Notes: generated by a model from the sequence alone, not told the origin. Positions 47,107 to 59,165 are shown, numbered from the stretch's first letter. The stretch: 64,000 nucleotides of DNA from Plantago major (GCA_026545765.1 CM048839.1:42392677-42456676), one strand, 5' to 3'. Numbers and translations: made by a program.

Positions 47107-48785
47107 CACCCCCGCAGTCGAAGCGGGAGGTTTACGAACACTTAGACTGTCCCGAAAATCTTCAAACAAAACTCTCGGCAGTCCTTTGGTAAATATATTT
47201 GTAATCTGATATCGAGAAGGAACATGTAAGACCCGAACGTGATCAAGGTACATATGTTCTCGAACAAAATGAATATCCATCTCAATATGTTTCGTGCGCT
47301 GATGTTGAACTAGATTGCCAGACAGATAAACTGCACTAACATTATCACAATACACCAACGTAGCCTTGGAAATCGGATTATGCAACTCAAGCATAAGGTT
47401 GCTACGCCTCGATATTCAGCTTCAGCACTGGATCTAGACATCGTAGGTTGACGTTTGCTGGACCACGAGATTAAGTTATCACCAGGGAACACACAATAGC
47501 CAGACGTCGAACGACGCGTATCCGGGCAACCTCCCCAATCGGCATCCGTGTAGGAGACAAGAGCCGAAGTCGTCGATGGATACAAATGCAATCCAAAATC
47601 CAAGGTGCCCTTAATATATCGAAGTATGCGTTTGAGAGCATGCATATGAATATCACGAGGAGAGTGCATGTGAAAGCAAATTTGTTGCACGGCATAGGAG
47701 ATATCGGGCCTGGTAAACGTCAAATACTGAAGAGCACTTGCGAAACGGCGATAATGAGTCGGATCCGCAAACAATGCACCCGAGGTACTACTCGTCTTGG
47801 GTTGCGTGTCAACCGGCGTCAAGGAGGGCTTACATGAGGACATGCCAGCTCGATCAATAATTTCCTCAGCATACTTGCGCTGTGATAAGAACATACCATC
47901 TTTATGACGAGTAACCGCAATACCGAGAAAATAATTCAAAGGACCAAGATCTTTCATTGCAAACTCCGAGGCAAGCAGATTCATAATAGAACATCGTAGT
48001 GAGTCGGAGGAAGCAGTGAGAATAATGTCATCAACATATAGTAACATGTATATGAATAAAGACGTATCACATTTGTTGTTCACAAAATCAAGAGAGGAGA
48101 CATAATCTGCAAATCGCTTGTACCATGCCCGGGGAGCCTGCTTAAGACCATACAATGATTTGCGAAGTAGACAAACATAATCCGGATGAATCGGATCTCG
48201 AAAACCCATAGGTTGATGCATATACACAGTCTCCTTGAGTTCTCCGTGTAAGAAGGCATTTTTGACATCCAATTGATGAATCGGCCACTGCCTGGATAAA
48301 GAAAGACTTAGAACTGTACGTATCGTAGCCGGTTTCACCACAGGACTAAACGTCTCACCACAATCAATGCCCACCTGTTGAGTTTTACCATCACCTACAA
48401 GACGAGCTTTATGCCTCTCAAATTCACCATTAGATTTCACCTTATGAGCAAATATCCACATAGAACGAATAACATTGACATTAGGTGGACGGGGTACTAA
48501 ATCCCACGTCTTATTTTTAATAAGAGCATCAAATTCATCTTCCATAGCCATTTTCCAATTCGGGTCCCTAAGAGCGGAAACCGGATTACGAGGTATAGGT
48601 GACTTCGTAACAGTGGCAAGATTTACAAAATCCGGGCCATAGAATTTGGGATTGGGAATGCGGGCGCGACTGGAACGAATCGGTGGGTCGATTGCTGGCT
48701 GGACCGGAGGAGGGGCCGGTGCGGCCGGTTGTGGTGAGGGACTTTGTGGTGAAAGCTGGACAGGTATGGGGGTAATATGACCCAA
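47104..48785 (-). pseudogene. Copia reverse transcriptase and RNase H, frameshifted
   Basis: 48785-47310 holds a Pro-rich linker (residues 8-40), then the Copia RT. Landmarks are NKTWDLVPRP at 91-100, the first catalytic region QLDVKNAFLHGELKE (Asp 173), SLYGLKQAPRAWY at 210-222, and LLYVDDIILT with YVDD at 250-253. About eight residues just before YVDD seem missing relative to other Copia RTs. RNase H follows (SYTDADWGGCPDTRRSTSGYC, then SRSSAEAEYRG). A frameshift with loss of a few codons near 47400 moves to the frame 47394-47104, which ends the RNase H (YCDNVSAVYLSGN, HIEMDIHFVRE). This enzyme set copies element RNA to DNA. It is not functional here as one protein. Confidence 0.88.
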
Positions 48786-48912
48786 TCGAGAGGAATGGGT
48801 GGAAGAAGATCGAGCTGGGGTGGCCGGCGTATGGTGGACCGCCGGTCCCGAGTCAGTTAAAGCGGAAGGTAATCGAATCGGCTAGGTTGGCGGTTTAGTA
48901 ACCTGGCAAATT

Positions 48913-50330
48913 TCAGATCACAAACGGGGTAATCCCATTGTCTAGGGAACCATAGGGCAAGGGTTGCGGTTGAATTTGGGAGGAGAAGGGGAAATTATTT
49001 TCATAAAAAACAACGTGGCGAGAAATAGTTATCTTATGAGTCGATAAATCATAGCATTTGAATCCACGATGGTTCTCCGGATATCCCAAAAACACACAAG
49101 GTGTAGACCTAGGTTGAAGCTTGTGAATGGTAGTGGATTGTATGAGGGGATAACATAAGCACCCAAAGACCCGAAGATGGGAGTATGATGGTTTGCGTTG
49201 ATACAGGATTTGAAGGGGAGAGGCATGGTTTAGGATCTTGCTCGGTAAAATGTTAAGAAGATAAGTTGCCATACTTAACGCATGATGCCAAAAAGATTGG
49301 GGTAGGGAGGCATGAACGAGTAAAGTCCTAATGATATTATTGATAGACCGAATTTTTCTTTCGGCTTTACCGTTTTGCGAAGAAGTATGGGGGCATGAAA
49401 GACGGACAGACATCCCATTAGTTTCGCAAAAACTCTTGAATTGGCCATTATCATATTCCCTCCCATTGTCACATTGGATATTCTTAATATGTCTCTCAAA
49501 TTGGGTATATGCGCACGAAGGATAGAGAATTTTGCATAAACATCTGATTTCCTAGCTAAGGGAAAAGTCCACAAAAAGTTTGAGAAATCATCCAAGAAAA
49601 GAACATAATAACGATGACCCAATGAGCTTAACACAGGAGAGGTCCATAAGTCACTATGAATAATATCAAAAGGTAACATTGTTTGAGACATAGAAGCATC
49701 AAAAGGCAACTTTATGTGTTTACCAAGAATGCAAGAACGACAAATACCGGAAAGACTAGATTTAGCAGAAGGAATGCTATTATTCTGTCGTAGATAAATT
49801 AAAACAGAGTTTCTCGGATGTCCTAAACGATCATGCCAGAGAGAAGACGCCAAAGTCGTGAAGGTTGAAGGCGTGGGGAAGGAGTAGTTGGTGGTAGTAA
49901 GAGGATAAAGGTCCCCCCGGCTATTACATCTCATGATTGCCATCCCCGTTTGAAAATCCTTTATAGAAAACCCATTAGGATCGAATTCAACAGACACAGA
50001 ATTATCAGTTGTGAATTTGCGTATAGAAATTAAATTCTTAACGAGTCTAGGAGCGTGTAGCACATTCTGTAAGGATAAGGGAGGGTTCGGAGGAGGTAAA
50101 CGAGAATGACCATAACCACGAATTGGAATAGACTGACCATTACCGACCATAATACCCTTATTTTGATTGCTCAAATTAAAATAAGACGAGAGATTACCTG
50201 GCGAAGATGTCATATGAGAAGATGCGCCAATATCCATGTACCAATTCAGATCAGCACAGCGCAGTCCGAGGAAAATGGAGTTTTCCGTGGATTCAGCCGT
50301 TGGATCGTCACGAATTGTTGACACCATCAA
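48913..50330 (-). pseudogene. Copia protease and integrase, frameshifted
   Basis: 50330-49275 begins with the protease (WYMDIGASSHMTSS, catalytic Asp 33; DIGA instead of the usual D-S/T-G-A). It is followed by the integrase zinc region (LWHDRLGHP, then CRSCILGKHIKLPF) and the start of the catalytic core (DIIHSDLWTSPV, YYVLFLDDFSNFLWTFPL). A frameshift near 49400-49450 leads to 49413-48913 with the catalytic Glu segment (SSQNGKAERKIRSINNIIRTLL) and VFGCLCYPL. The first and second catalytic Asp and the Glu are all still visible. Further stops lie between 48913 and 48785. No gag upstream. Confidence 0.85.
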
Positions 50331-50609
50331 TATAACGTGTTGAACTCCAATCTGAACGGTGGAGATCGAAATCGAATCAGGTTTGATAGGTCAAATTGCG
50401 TTCTCCGTTAAGCAGCAGATTGCTGAAAACTATGAGCCGATTTGGAGAAGGACAAAGGATCGAAGACGATCGATTGGACATAAAAGGGATGGTTGATTTG
50501 CAGGAGTATATCAAACGTGAGGTTCTGTATATTGGAGAATATATTGAACGTGAGGTTTTGTATACGGGAGTACTGCAGCGGAAGATAGTCAGAAACTAAC
50601 TTGATACCA

Positions 50610-50776
50610 TGGAAGAATGTTTTTCGTGAGGAATTCATTGATAACCATGGGGTATAAATACAAGAGTACAATATAGAGTTTTATACTAATGCTATTCTAA
50701 CTAAACTATACTAAACCTACTATGATTAAGATTCTAGATTCTTTAATATTCTAACTAATATTTACATAATCTATCA
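50610..50776 (-). repeat. 5' LTR of the Copia element
   Basis: 167 bp. Its inner end abuts the primer binding site TGGTATCAAG with no gap. Confidence 0.9.
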
Positions 50777-50781
50777 GAAAG

Positions 50782-51540
50782 ATCAACCAAACAACTGAGT
50801 AGATAATGGCCATAATTTAGATGCCATGCATGGCGATATGACACCGTTTTTTCTTTCAACCAAACAGATCAATAAAATATGGTCATAACTTAACCGGCTA
50901 ACTTATGGCCACGTTTTTAGATTTGGAGTAAAATTTTATAACCGGTTATAAATAACTGGCTATCCAACCAAACGAACCGTTAACCATCCCAATCAAACAA
51001 GACCCTCAATACCTTCTTTGGTGTTGAATCAACATAACTTCCATAACCACTTGAAACTCATTCATTTGTTACAAGAGTACCAAAGTTTAGTGCCTTTGCT
51101 TAGAGTTAGAATAGAAGAATCACCAAGCATCCCCTGAATCAGTATACCTTAGTCCAACCTTTTTTATTCAACCATGGACTTTTGATGTTCTCCTTGGCAT
51201 ACCGACTTGCATCTTCCCCCACATCACTAAGTCGAAAATCCAATTATATTCCCACAAATGGCGTCAATTATATGGAATTATAAGTCGACATTTCCTCAGT
51301 ATTTTGTATGATATCATCTACTAGGGTACAAACCTGAATAGTTTGCTCTTGAATTATCCTAGAAGCCTCATGTCAAGTAAATAGTGTTCTTTCACAATAC
51401 CCATCTTACTTTTCTTATATTAAGAGAGGATTTTGTTTGTAGTTTTTACAGTTTAGTTATAGTGAAGTTTTATATATTAAGGTATTAAAATTATTATACG
51501 AGTGGATATTATTTTTACATAGGGTTCTAAGATATATAAG
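50782..51540. other. Non-coding stretch
   Basis: No gene. Words such as ATAACCGGTTATAAATAACTGGC near 50938-50960 have reverse-sense relatives left of the Copia element (46905-46930), so the Copia probably landed in another, decayed TIR element. Confidence 0.4.
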
Positions 51541-52295
51541 CCGGGGTGAACAAAAAAGCCGTCCGTCCGACCCGTCCGCACAAACCGCCCGCATTTAAAC
51601 CGCACCCGTCAAATAATTTTTTTTTAAAAAAAAAATTGCAGGTTAAAATGTTAATAACCCACCGCGGGTCGGGTGGGTGGCGGGTTGGTGGTTGCAACCC
51701 GCCCACGACCCACCCGACCCGCCATCTTAACTAAGTATACGTTATGTAGGTAGTAGTCTAGTATTAAGCAGCAGTACATTAATGTATATATAATTATATA
51801 TAATAATAAGTAATAACTCTAATTAGTAATTTCTACTTACACTCTTACAGGACCAAATTATACATGATTAGGTTTCTTCTCATTCTCAATTCTCATCTGC
51901 CCACCAGTGAGGCTGCCACCACCATTTCTTTCCCAATTCCACACTCAATTCTCAACTGCCCGCCAGTGAGGCCGCCAGTCCGCCACCACCATTTCTTTCC
52001 CAATTCCACACAACAATCAAGCCAGTAAGAGTAATAAAATTAGGAGAAGAAGCAGAAACCGTTACTTTGAATTTATAATATTTAGTTGGTTTTGTGTTAT
52101 CGCATTTTGACTACTTGCATCCTTAACTTTGAATATATTCAACCGCTCAATCCGCCCGCACATTTTATTACCCAACCCGCCATGAATTGACCAAATATTC
52201 CACCCACCTCGGTTCATTATTATAATCACCCGCTTATAGTGGGTCGGTTAAGTTTTTGTATAAAAACCGCCCAAACCCGCCCGCGTGCAGCCCTA
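51541..52295. repeat. GC-rich TIR-like dispersed repeat
   Basis: Left part GGGGTGAAC...GCCGTCCGTCCGACCCGTCC and GGGTCGGGTGGGTGGCGGG; right part CCGCCCAAACCCGCCCGCGTGCAGCCCTA. Reversed, the right end reads TAGGGCTGCACGCGGGCGGG, a familiar type of plant hAT/Mutator-like repeat end. No target duplication could be assigned. Two direct copies of CCAGTGAGGC(T/C)GCCA and CACCACCATTTCTTTCCCAATTCCACAC occur at about 51900-52010. Confidence 0.4.
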
Positions 52296-52319
52296 CAGTA
52301 AGTAATAAGTATTTATTTT

Positions 52320-52741
52320 TTGAAATGAAATTAAACTTTATTTCCTTCCAACCAATAAGTACAAGCCGATCAAAAGATCCAGGCATGTTAAAACAACTAA
52401 ATGAATCAAAATTACCAGCAGAGTCTGAGAGCACAGATGCTAATCTATCATGTCACTAACATCAACTTGGCACAATGTGTTCGCAAACGAGGATCTTCAC
52501 AAGCTCTATTGATCAATGTTTCAATTATTTTATCCGCAAGGTGTTGGTCTGCATGTTTTTGTTGAAAGCACACTGCATTCCTCTCTATCCATATTGCATA
52601 AATTGTTTCTGCGTAGGCACTTTTCAGTAGCTTAACTTTCCAGCTTTTCCCTCCTAATCTGCGGCACATCCAATCTAGCTCCGCCGTCCAGCCATATGGA
52701 TTCAACCATTGCAACACCTTCTTCAGCCATATGGATAAAAA
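52320..52741 (-). mobile_element. 5'-truncated LINE (L1-like) insertion
   Basis: Flanked by a perfect 16-bp duplication AATAAGTATTTATTTT (52304-52319, 52742-52757), typical of target-primed reverse transcription. The minus strand codes for the last about 89 residues of a non-LTR retrotransposon ORF2 (52717-52448: WLNPYGWTAELDWMCRRLGGK, LKSAYAETIYAIWIERNAVCFQ), a region after the reverse transcriptase often seen in plant LINEs. A short 3' UTR and a short A-rich tail follow. Confidence 0.8.
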
Positions 52742-52757
52742 AATAAGTATTTATTTT

Positions 52758-53907
52758 CTTTGATTTTTAAATAAACCCGCATATATTCCCGACATTTAAC
52801 ATTTTTTATGTTGAAATCGCTAGGTGCTATAGGCAAAAAAAAAAAAAAAAAAAAAAATGATAAATGACATTGGAGTGATGGTACCAAAATTACAACATGA
52901 AATATTGGCAAGCAGAAGGACCCCCTGGTGTGGATCGGAAACACAGTTGTTTTAACACAATTGTATGTACATACTCTCTCACCACTATTAATACTCTAGC
53001 TACCATGCTACCTTGCTAAATTAATGTTACACAACAGGACAAACAAACAAACAAACAGTAACTGCTGCTAATTCAATTAACTCTAAACAATAGTAGTACA
53101 ATCTGCCCTGGAGGTCGTACTATTTCTATTTCGTCACCAACACAACCGGACCACAACATATGCTTACTTTGTGCTACAACTAGAAGCACACTGTTCCTTT
53201 TTAATCGGCAAAATTATAGTATTAATAGATCCAAAAAATGTTCACAAAGAGCAATAAAAATGCTCTAATAATACATCACACCATAATAGAAGGCATATTG
53301 TGATATACTATTGCTCGTAGATATGTAATCAAATGGTTTACATTGCCGTTAAAAGTTCTAAAAGAGAATAATTTGTTTTTATTATAAAGTACAAATATAT
53401 TATTGTATTATTAGGCATAATGAAAAGCTATATAGAATAATGATATGCAGGAATGTTTGGTATAGAACTAAAACGTTGATCTGAGTACAAATTTAAGTGT
53501 TTTTAATTCGATTTTCTGAATTTTAGTTGTTATCCAAACAACCATATCTCAAATAAATACATCATCTATTGTGTTTGTGTGGACTGGATTGATCTTGACT
53601 TAGACTATAATGTGATTTTTTTGTAAAATTCATAATTTTCCTAAATATATAAATATCATATATATGTTGTCCATTCAAATTACTTGTTTGTCATATTTAT
53701 CAAATTATATTAATATGATGTGTTTGTTTCTATTCTTTAGGAAAATCAAGTCGGACCCGTTACGGCTTCTCCTCGGTTACAATTCCTCGGTTGAGTTTTC
53801 ATTCCTTCCCAGTTCTGGCATGTGAGCGTCTGAACCATGTCTCATGAATATTCATTTGGGCTAGGTTGTTCTAGCTCATTTTTCATTCTTTTTCCACTTA
53901 ATATATA
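52758..53907. other. AT-rich non-coding stretch
   Basis: Contains an A24 homopolymer at about 52836-52858 and an AAAC microsatellite at about 53040-53057. No gene or element was identified. Confidence 0.5.
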
Positions 53908-53936
53908 CTAGTTAATGGCCCGTCGATACTCGACGG
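53908..53936 (-). other. Helitron 3' terminal hairpin and CTAG end
   Basis: A 7-bp perfect stem with a 3-nt loop, an 8-nt spacer, and terminal CTAG (53908-53911) inserted between A and T. This structure signals the end of rolling-circle transposition. Confidence 0.85.
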
Positions 53937-54153
53937 AGTATGGAGAAAAAAGTTTAAAATAAAAAATGAATAAATTTGTATAATAATATTTCGAAGTTGA
54001 GAAACATATAAAAACTGCAAGGTGACAAAATGCATGATCTAATCGCTTTAACGTTGCATCGGAAGTCACCCCTACTTGTATAAAAGTGCATAATGTAAAT
54101 TAGTGAAATTGAACAAAACCATATATAAAATACACATAAAAGATAAAATCAAC

Positions 54154-55930
54154 TCATAACCTGTCGAACAATTCTTTATAAATTACGTTTGTTGTCGTGG
54201 CGTATGTATTACCTTCTACGTCGCAAATTACTACGTTCAATCCCTTTTCGATGGTAACTCTAGAAAGAGTAACATTTAACTGACCATGGTTGAATATATG
54301 TGAGGGGAGGTAGAGGCCGACGTGTGAGATAGAATGTCCTTTACTCTTATTTATGGTCATAGCAAAGCAGACGAATATGGGGAACTGTCTCCAATCAATT
54401 GATAGGGAACTTCATCTCTTCGGGTGGCTCATCATCATCCTCGGAATGAAAACCTTTTGGCGCGCGTTGATTCAAGATATCATCTTTGCCTCGATGATAT
54501 GCTTCCCAAGATTAATTAGTAACTATGAGCCTTGTTCCATTGCACAACTCGAAAGTCCAATCAATATTCCTCAGAAGCATTAACATACACCCAACCTTTA
54601 GTATGATCCTATGGTTAGGCAATCTAGAGCAATAATGTTGTTGAAAAATACTACAGTGAAAACATGTTCAAGACCATTCTTAAAATTATCTTCCCTAGCA
54701 ATGCTATATGCGCTCAAATATTCAACACTATCTCTGGACATCTTCGACATGAATTTTTTTTTTATATAATCAAATATTTCATTTGTAGGTGCAAGAACAT
54801 CTCGGAGATGAAATATACAGGGTCATGTGATGGATCGCCTAAGTGATACAACAACGAAGGATATGTACTATCTACAATAGTTGGAATTGGATGATTTACT
54901 TCTCAAATAAGTACGCCTTCGGGGATCTTGCTATTAATCCACATTCATTAGGTTCAACAATGCCCTCACTGACCTGTGTTATCCACTCAGCGAATTCTTT
55001 CATCTCTTAATTAAATTCGAAAGATTACAAACCAGACTGTATAGGATTAAATTGGATGTAAAAAAAATGATAAGTTAAATATGATATAAGTATATGTGGT
55101 ATATACATAAGACGGGCCATTTATCAACAATCTCATGTTCTTTGTCAACCAAAGCACCTCACAACATCTCATATCCTGGAGAATCATATAGAGGCATTCA
55201 CAATATTAAAACTATTCCTCCTGGAATAACGGGCAAAATATGTCGGAAGTTCCTGCCGAAGACAATCACCACTCCCACCAAATGGCTCATCTGAACGGCC
55301 CATCACATCCTTCAAGCTCCTATCGATCGCTTCAAACAATGTCGATTTGTCATAGGAGCCTTATCCCAAATAATAAGTCAAGCCTCTTGAGCAGTCTCGT
55401 GACCTCTGAATCATCAGCTTATTGCATGTTGAATCCTCGTGATTTGCAATGGTATTCCGAACCTCGAATATGCTGGACTACCGTCCTACCTTTATAAAGA
55501 AGGAGTGATGCAATCCCACTGGACGCAACTCGAAGTACAATATCTTCTCTAGCCCTCAAACCAGAGCACATCGTTCTCAATATAAAGGTTTTTGTGGTCC
55601 CTTCGTAGATGTATAAGAAGAATACTTCACCATTTTGACCATCGACAATAGACATAATTTCATATATTTCACGTTATCCATTAGTCAATTGTGGTTATAA
55701 ACCATCGTTCTATGCTACATTGCAACTCTAACATAGAACATTTGACACAATATGAATGGATTTGTAGCATTTTATATAACAGACTCATTCGGCATGGGCA
55801 TATCGTCAAATGAACTAAGATTGTTGCAGTTTTTCTTCGGTAACTTCTCTACTTGCATAATTGCAATGGTTTTTTTTATTTGTTCATCAGTGAGTTTCAA
55901 ACCTGGATGGAGAGTTCTCTATCATTACAT
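54154..55930 (-). pseudogene. Helitron PIF1-like helicase, most complete copy, decayed
   Basis: In minus-strand order: the pre-helicase motif LTDEQIKKTIAIMQVEKL (about 55890); a damaged Walker A region (YEGTTKTFILRTM instead of GGTGKT) with ASSGIASLLL (55655-55419); FGRNFRHILPV (about 55240), the Asp box; EFAEWITQVSEG (about 55000); IPTIVDSTYPSL (about 54880); GKHIIEAKM/KVFIPRM (about 54480-54420); and the clear C-terminus MTINKSKGHSISHVGLYLPSHIFNHGQLNVTLSRVT (54360 on). Many frameshifts lie between. PIF1-type helicase unwinds DNA during rolling-circle transposition; this copy cannot be active. Confidence 0.8.
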
Positions 55931-56242
55931 GACAATTACATATAAAATTTAAACTGTTTGTCCTTGGATGTTGCAATGGGTAATATAGTCTTTAAATTTA
56001 TTGTACCAGGATTGCTGAGTAGCCTTTGTTGATTGTACAGAATGTCGTCTGATAATAAATTTCATGTTTTGTTCCACACTTCCTCAGGCCTTGACATGAT
56101 GCGTGATAACAACATGGTTATGAAAAGGTGATGTTCATTTAAAAAGAGTGGAGGGAGTAAGAGATATGGATTAGATATAATCAAAATTACCATAAGTGAA
56201 ACAAACATTTAGTTACCTAAAGTCGCATGTTCTTTGTAAGTC

Positions 56243-57180
56243 TTAGGACCTCACATAAATCCCAAATTTTGGATGAGCTGATGCATTAACAATGATAGAT
56301 CTAGACCCTCGCGGAACCACTGTTAGTATCTGTCTAAAGTCTCCGCCAAATACAATAATCAAACCACCGAACGATGTGGCTAGTCGATGCATAACATTTC
56401 TCAAACTCCTATCACGCGCTTCAAAACAAAGGTATTGGTCATCAGAGCCTCGTCTCATATTATAAGCTTCGTCTCATATTGCTCAAGTAATGATGGATAT
56501 GTGCTTTGAACAATGGTAGGAATATGATCACTCACTTCTTGAAAAAGAATGTCCTCTGGCATATTGATATCAATCTCAATGTCGTTATCACCGCCGATAA
56601 CTCCATCACCAACCCGTAGTATCCACTTTGCGAATTCTCTCGTCTCATGAATCTCAGTTGTCAACGTATCAGTTTAAAAAACACAAAACACACTTAACAT
56701 AATATAAAGAAAGATACAAATTACTAAAATTAAAATTACCATAAGTGAAACAAACATTTATTTACCTACAGTCGCATGTTCTTTGTAAGTCTGAGGAGCT
56801 CACACGAAACCAAAATTTTGGATGAGCATATTGTTGCATTGACAGTGTCAGATCTAGACACTCCCAGAACCACTTGCAGTATATGTCTAAAGTCTCCACC
56901 AAATACAATTATTGGTCGATGCATAAAATCCTCCAAACTCCTATCAAGTGCTTCAAAACAATGCATATTGGTCATTGTAGCCCCGTACCACATAACATTT
57001 GTTTCCTTGAGTACATAGGTTGCATATACCGAGTCTAAATGGATCTTCAATGGTATATCGAATCTTGATTGAGCAGTTCGGACCCTCGAAAGCATCAATG
57101 ATATGATACCTATGTAATCCATTGGGAGAACTGTATATCTTCTAGCTCTCAAAACGGAGCATAAAGTACTCCAAATATAA
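56243..57180 (-). pseudogene. Two tandem partial copies of the Helitron helicase segment
   Basis: 57152-56766 reads SRFDIPLKIHLDSVYATYVLK...CFEALDRSLEDFM...IIVFGGDFRHILQVV; 56458-56243 reads CFEARDRSLRNVMHRL...IIVFGGDFRQILTVVPRGS, with 56664-56455 giving EFAKWILRVGDG and IPTIVQSTYPSLLEQY between them. The block starting CGCATGTTCTTTGTAAGTC at 56222 recurs at 56771, a shift of 549 bp, with clear nucleotide similarity over about 200 bp and beyond. They cover the central helicase motifs only. Confidence 0.75.
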
Positions 57181-57519
57181 TATCTCCTCTAGAATCAACA
57201 ATGAATTGTAATAATGACGTACTGCTAAGTATGAGTTGATGACCTTCATTCTCCCTATCTTGTATCTGGAAAGATAAGAAACCCCTTAGAATAAGATTTG
57301 ACATCCTACTCACGATACTTATCTGAATATCGATATACCACCCATCTTCTCCATGGACGAAAAGTAGTGGATATTAAAAAATAAGGTAACATCGAAGAAA
57401 CTCAGTTACGTGCTTCAAGTTACCATTCCTCATCTCAACCATAATATGATTTTTTGCATGTAAATTATCGACATGTACTATAGCAGTTATATACTTTTGA
57501 TGTAGTTGGCGAATTGTAA

Positions 57520-57700
57520 GTTCGCCCATCCCCCTAGCGTTTTGCAATAAGTTGAAGGCCTACCTCATGGGCATTTTCAAGGGAGATGCGATCTCTGGCC
57601 ATCTTGTATACTTTTGCATATGATTGTACTCTTCCACCATAGTTTTGATCAATGTCGCTGTAGCAGTTTTCACACCAGCTTCATTATTGGTTTGGCTTTA
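57520..57700 (-). pseudogene. Helitron N-terminal domain fragment
   Basis: The minus strand reads YAKVYKMARDRISLENAHEV, then LQLIAKR and GDGRTYNSPT, matching the Helitron-like N-terminal domain that precedes the replication initiator region. The Rep catalytic motifs (two His, two Tyr) are not visible downstream, so the initiator part is deleted. Confidence 0.6.
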
Positions 57701-58240
57701 CCATAATCATAAAATAAATTATTTACCGTCGAGTATCTATAATTGTAATGAATACTATATGATGTATAACGAATAATTTGTTTGAAACGAAATATGTGAA
57801 AGATACATAAAATTGAGTGTGGAGGTTTAACGAAATGCACCGAGAGCATTGATCATGTTGTCAATTCCGTGTTTAGTGTCATATATGTAACGTTGGGCGA
57901 ACTTTTGGAGTTTGTCTTTCGTTGGACAAGGGTGAGCCAATTTTGTGATCATTTTAGCCACCCATTTTAAAGCAATAAGGACCTTTTCGCTTATTGACTT
58001 CCTTGTCTATTTTTCATCCATTGAAGTGAATGTGAATATATTATTGTATGCATGGATGATAGAACAGTTATATGAACTGAGTACCTACTGGATAAACAAC
58101 TAATACATTTAGAATATATTTTCAATAGTATAGTTTTGAACTTTTCCATAGTCATTCAAATTTATTCCCTCTCGTGGAGCCTGATCTTGAGACCGTAAAC
58201 GCTTATTCGATTTAGACGATTTGTTATCCATCGGGAGTTT

Positions 58241-58846
58241 TCAAATATAACCAATTCTAAGTAACAACTATGCATGTTTATCAAATAAATAAAGCTTACA
58301 ATCATACGTCACATTTCACAACTAAAAGTAACAATTGTGAATATATGAAAATTCTCAAAATGTAGGTGTTGTTTGAAATCAATTAAGTATGTAATTAAAA
58401 ATTAGTTCGAAAGATTGATCATGAAAAAATCAAAAATAAAATTAGAGCATAACGACTAATAATGGACAAAATTATACATAAAAAAATTCCTCGGTTTCTT
58501 CTATAATGTAAAAAAAAGATGCAAATTTATAATATGTATACTTAAGAGATTTAATCACCACAGAGAAATGCACTTTAATTAATTATTACATGTTTCCATT
58601 CATAATTTCGAACTAATTCAGTTGCTAATTTGTCTGTTAAACCTTTCGCACCTTCTAGAAAAAAAAAATCATAAAACACAAATTTTGACGCCAAGCAATT
58701 ACATTGGCCCCGTTGATCCCAAAAAACAACAGCAATATCACCCCTATCACCCCTATGTAGACTCTACGTACTCAACCGTAGCATCAAAATTAACTAATAT
58801 GATACCAAGATCAGGCGGCAACCAAGCTGCTACCACAGTTGGCTAT
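58241..58846. other. AT-rich non-coding stretch between Helitron and CACTA
   Basis: Probably holds the unseen 5' end of the Helitron. No gene supported. Confidence 0.4.
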
Positions 58847-58879
58847 CACTACAAGAAAAACTGGACAAAACGACGTTAT

Positions 58880-59165
58880 GGGGCGACGGATTTTATCCGT
58901 CGCCCCATAACGACGGATCGCTAATTGGGGCGACGGAATCTATCCGTCGCCCCAATTAGCGACGGATAATAGTTATCCGTCGCTAATTGGGCGACGGATA
59001 ATAATTATCCGTCGCCCAAGTTTGACTTTTGTTAAAAAAAAATTTTTTTTTTTTTTTTTGAAAATTGGGCGACGGATAGATTATCCGTCGCCTTATAGCG
59101 ACGGATACCTATCCGTCGCCACATTTGGCGACGGATCGACTCTGGGCCGACGGACCGTCCGCCCG
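58880..59165. repeat. Subterminal repeat array of the second CACTA element
   Basis: Palindromic pairs of GGCGACGGAT with ATCCGTCGCC, several forming perfect inverted repeats around short AT centres (for example 58890-58920 and 58970-59015). Confidence 0.9.

Larger units (their letters stand above)
46939..50776 (-). mobile_element. Complete small Copia retrotransposon lacking gag
   Basis: LTRs at 46939-47106 and 50610-50776 (167-168 bp), flanked by the perfect 5-bp duplication GAAAG (46934-46938, 50777-50781). The primer site on the minus strand is TGGTATCAAG (50609-50600, initiator-Met tRNA type). The polypurine tract is GCGGGGGTG next to the left LTR. The minus-strand order is protease, integrase, reverse transcriptase, RNase H. 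Only about 280 bp separate the primer site from the protease, so gag (normally about 1 kb) is absent. 3.84 kb in total. Confidence 0.93.
53908..58240 (-). mobile_element. Decayed Helitron with repeated helicase segments
   Basis: The 3' end on the minus strand is CTAG next to a T. It is preceded, eight bases inward, by the hairpin CCGTCGA-GTA-TCGACGG (53920-53936), the classic Helitron terminus. Coding traces on the minus strand are a Helitron N-terminal fragment (about 57690-57520) and PIF1-type helicase segments. The 5' TC end was not located; the apparent protein start (MDNKSSKSNKRLRSQDQ) lies at about 58230. Confidence 0.8.

Noticed and set aside
58622-58924. 100-codon plus-strand ORF crossing the CACTA start
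   Set aside because: It runs through the transposon terminus and subterminal repeats and shows no domain; chance open frame.
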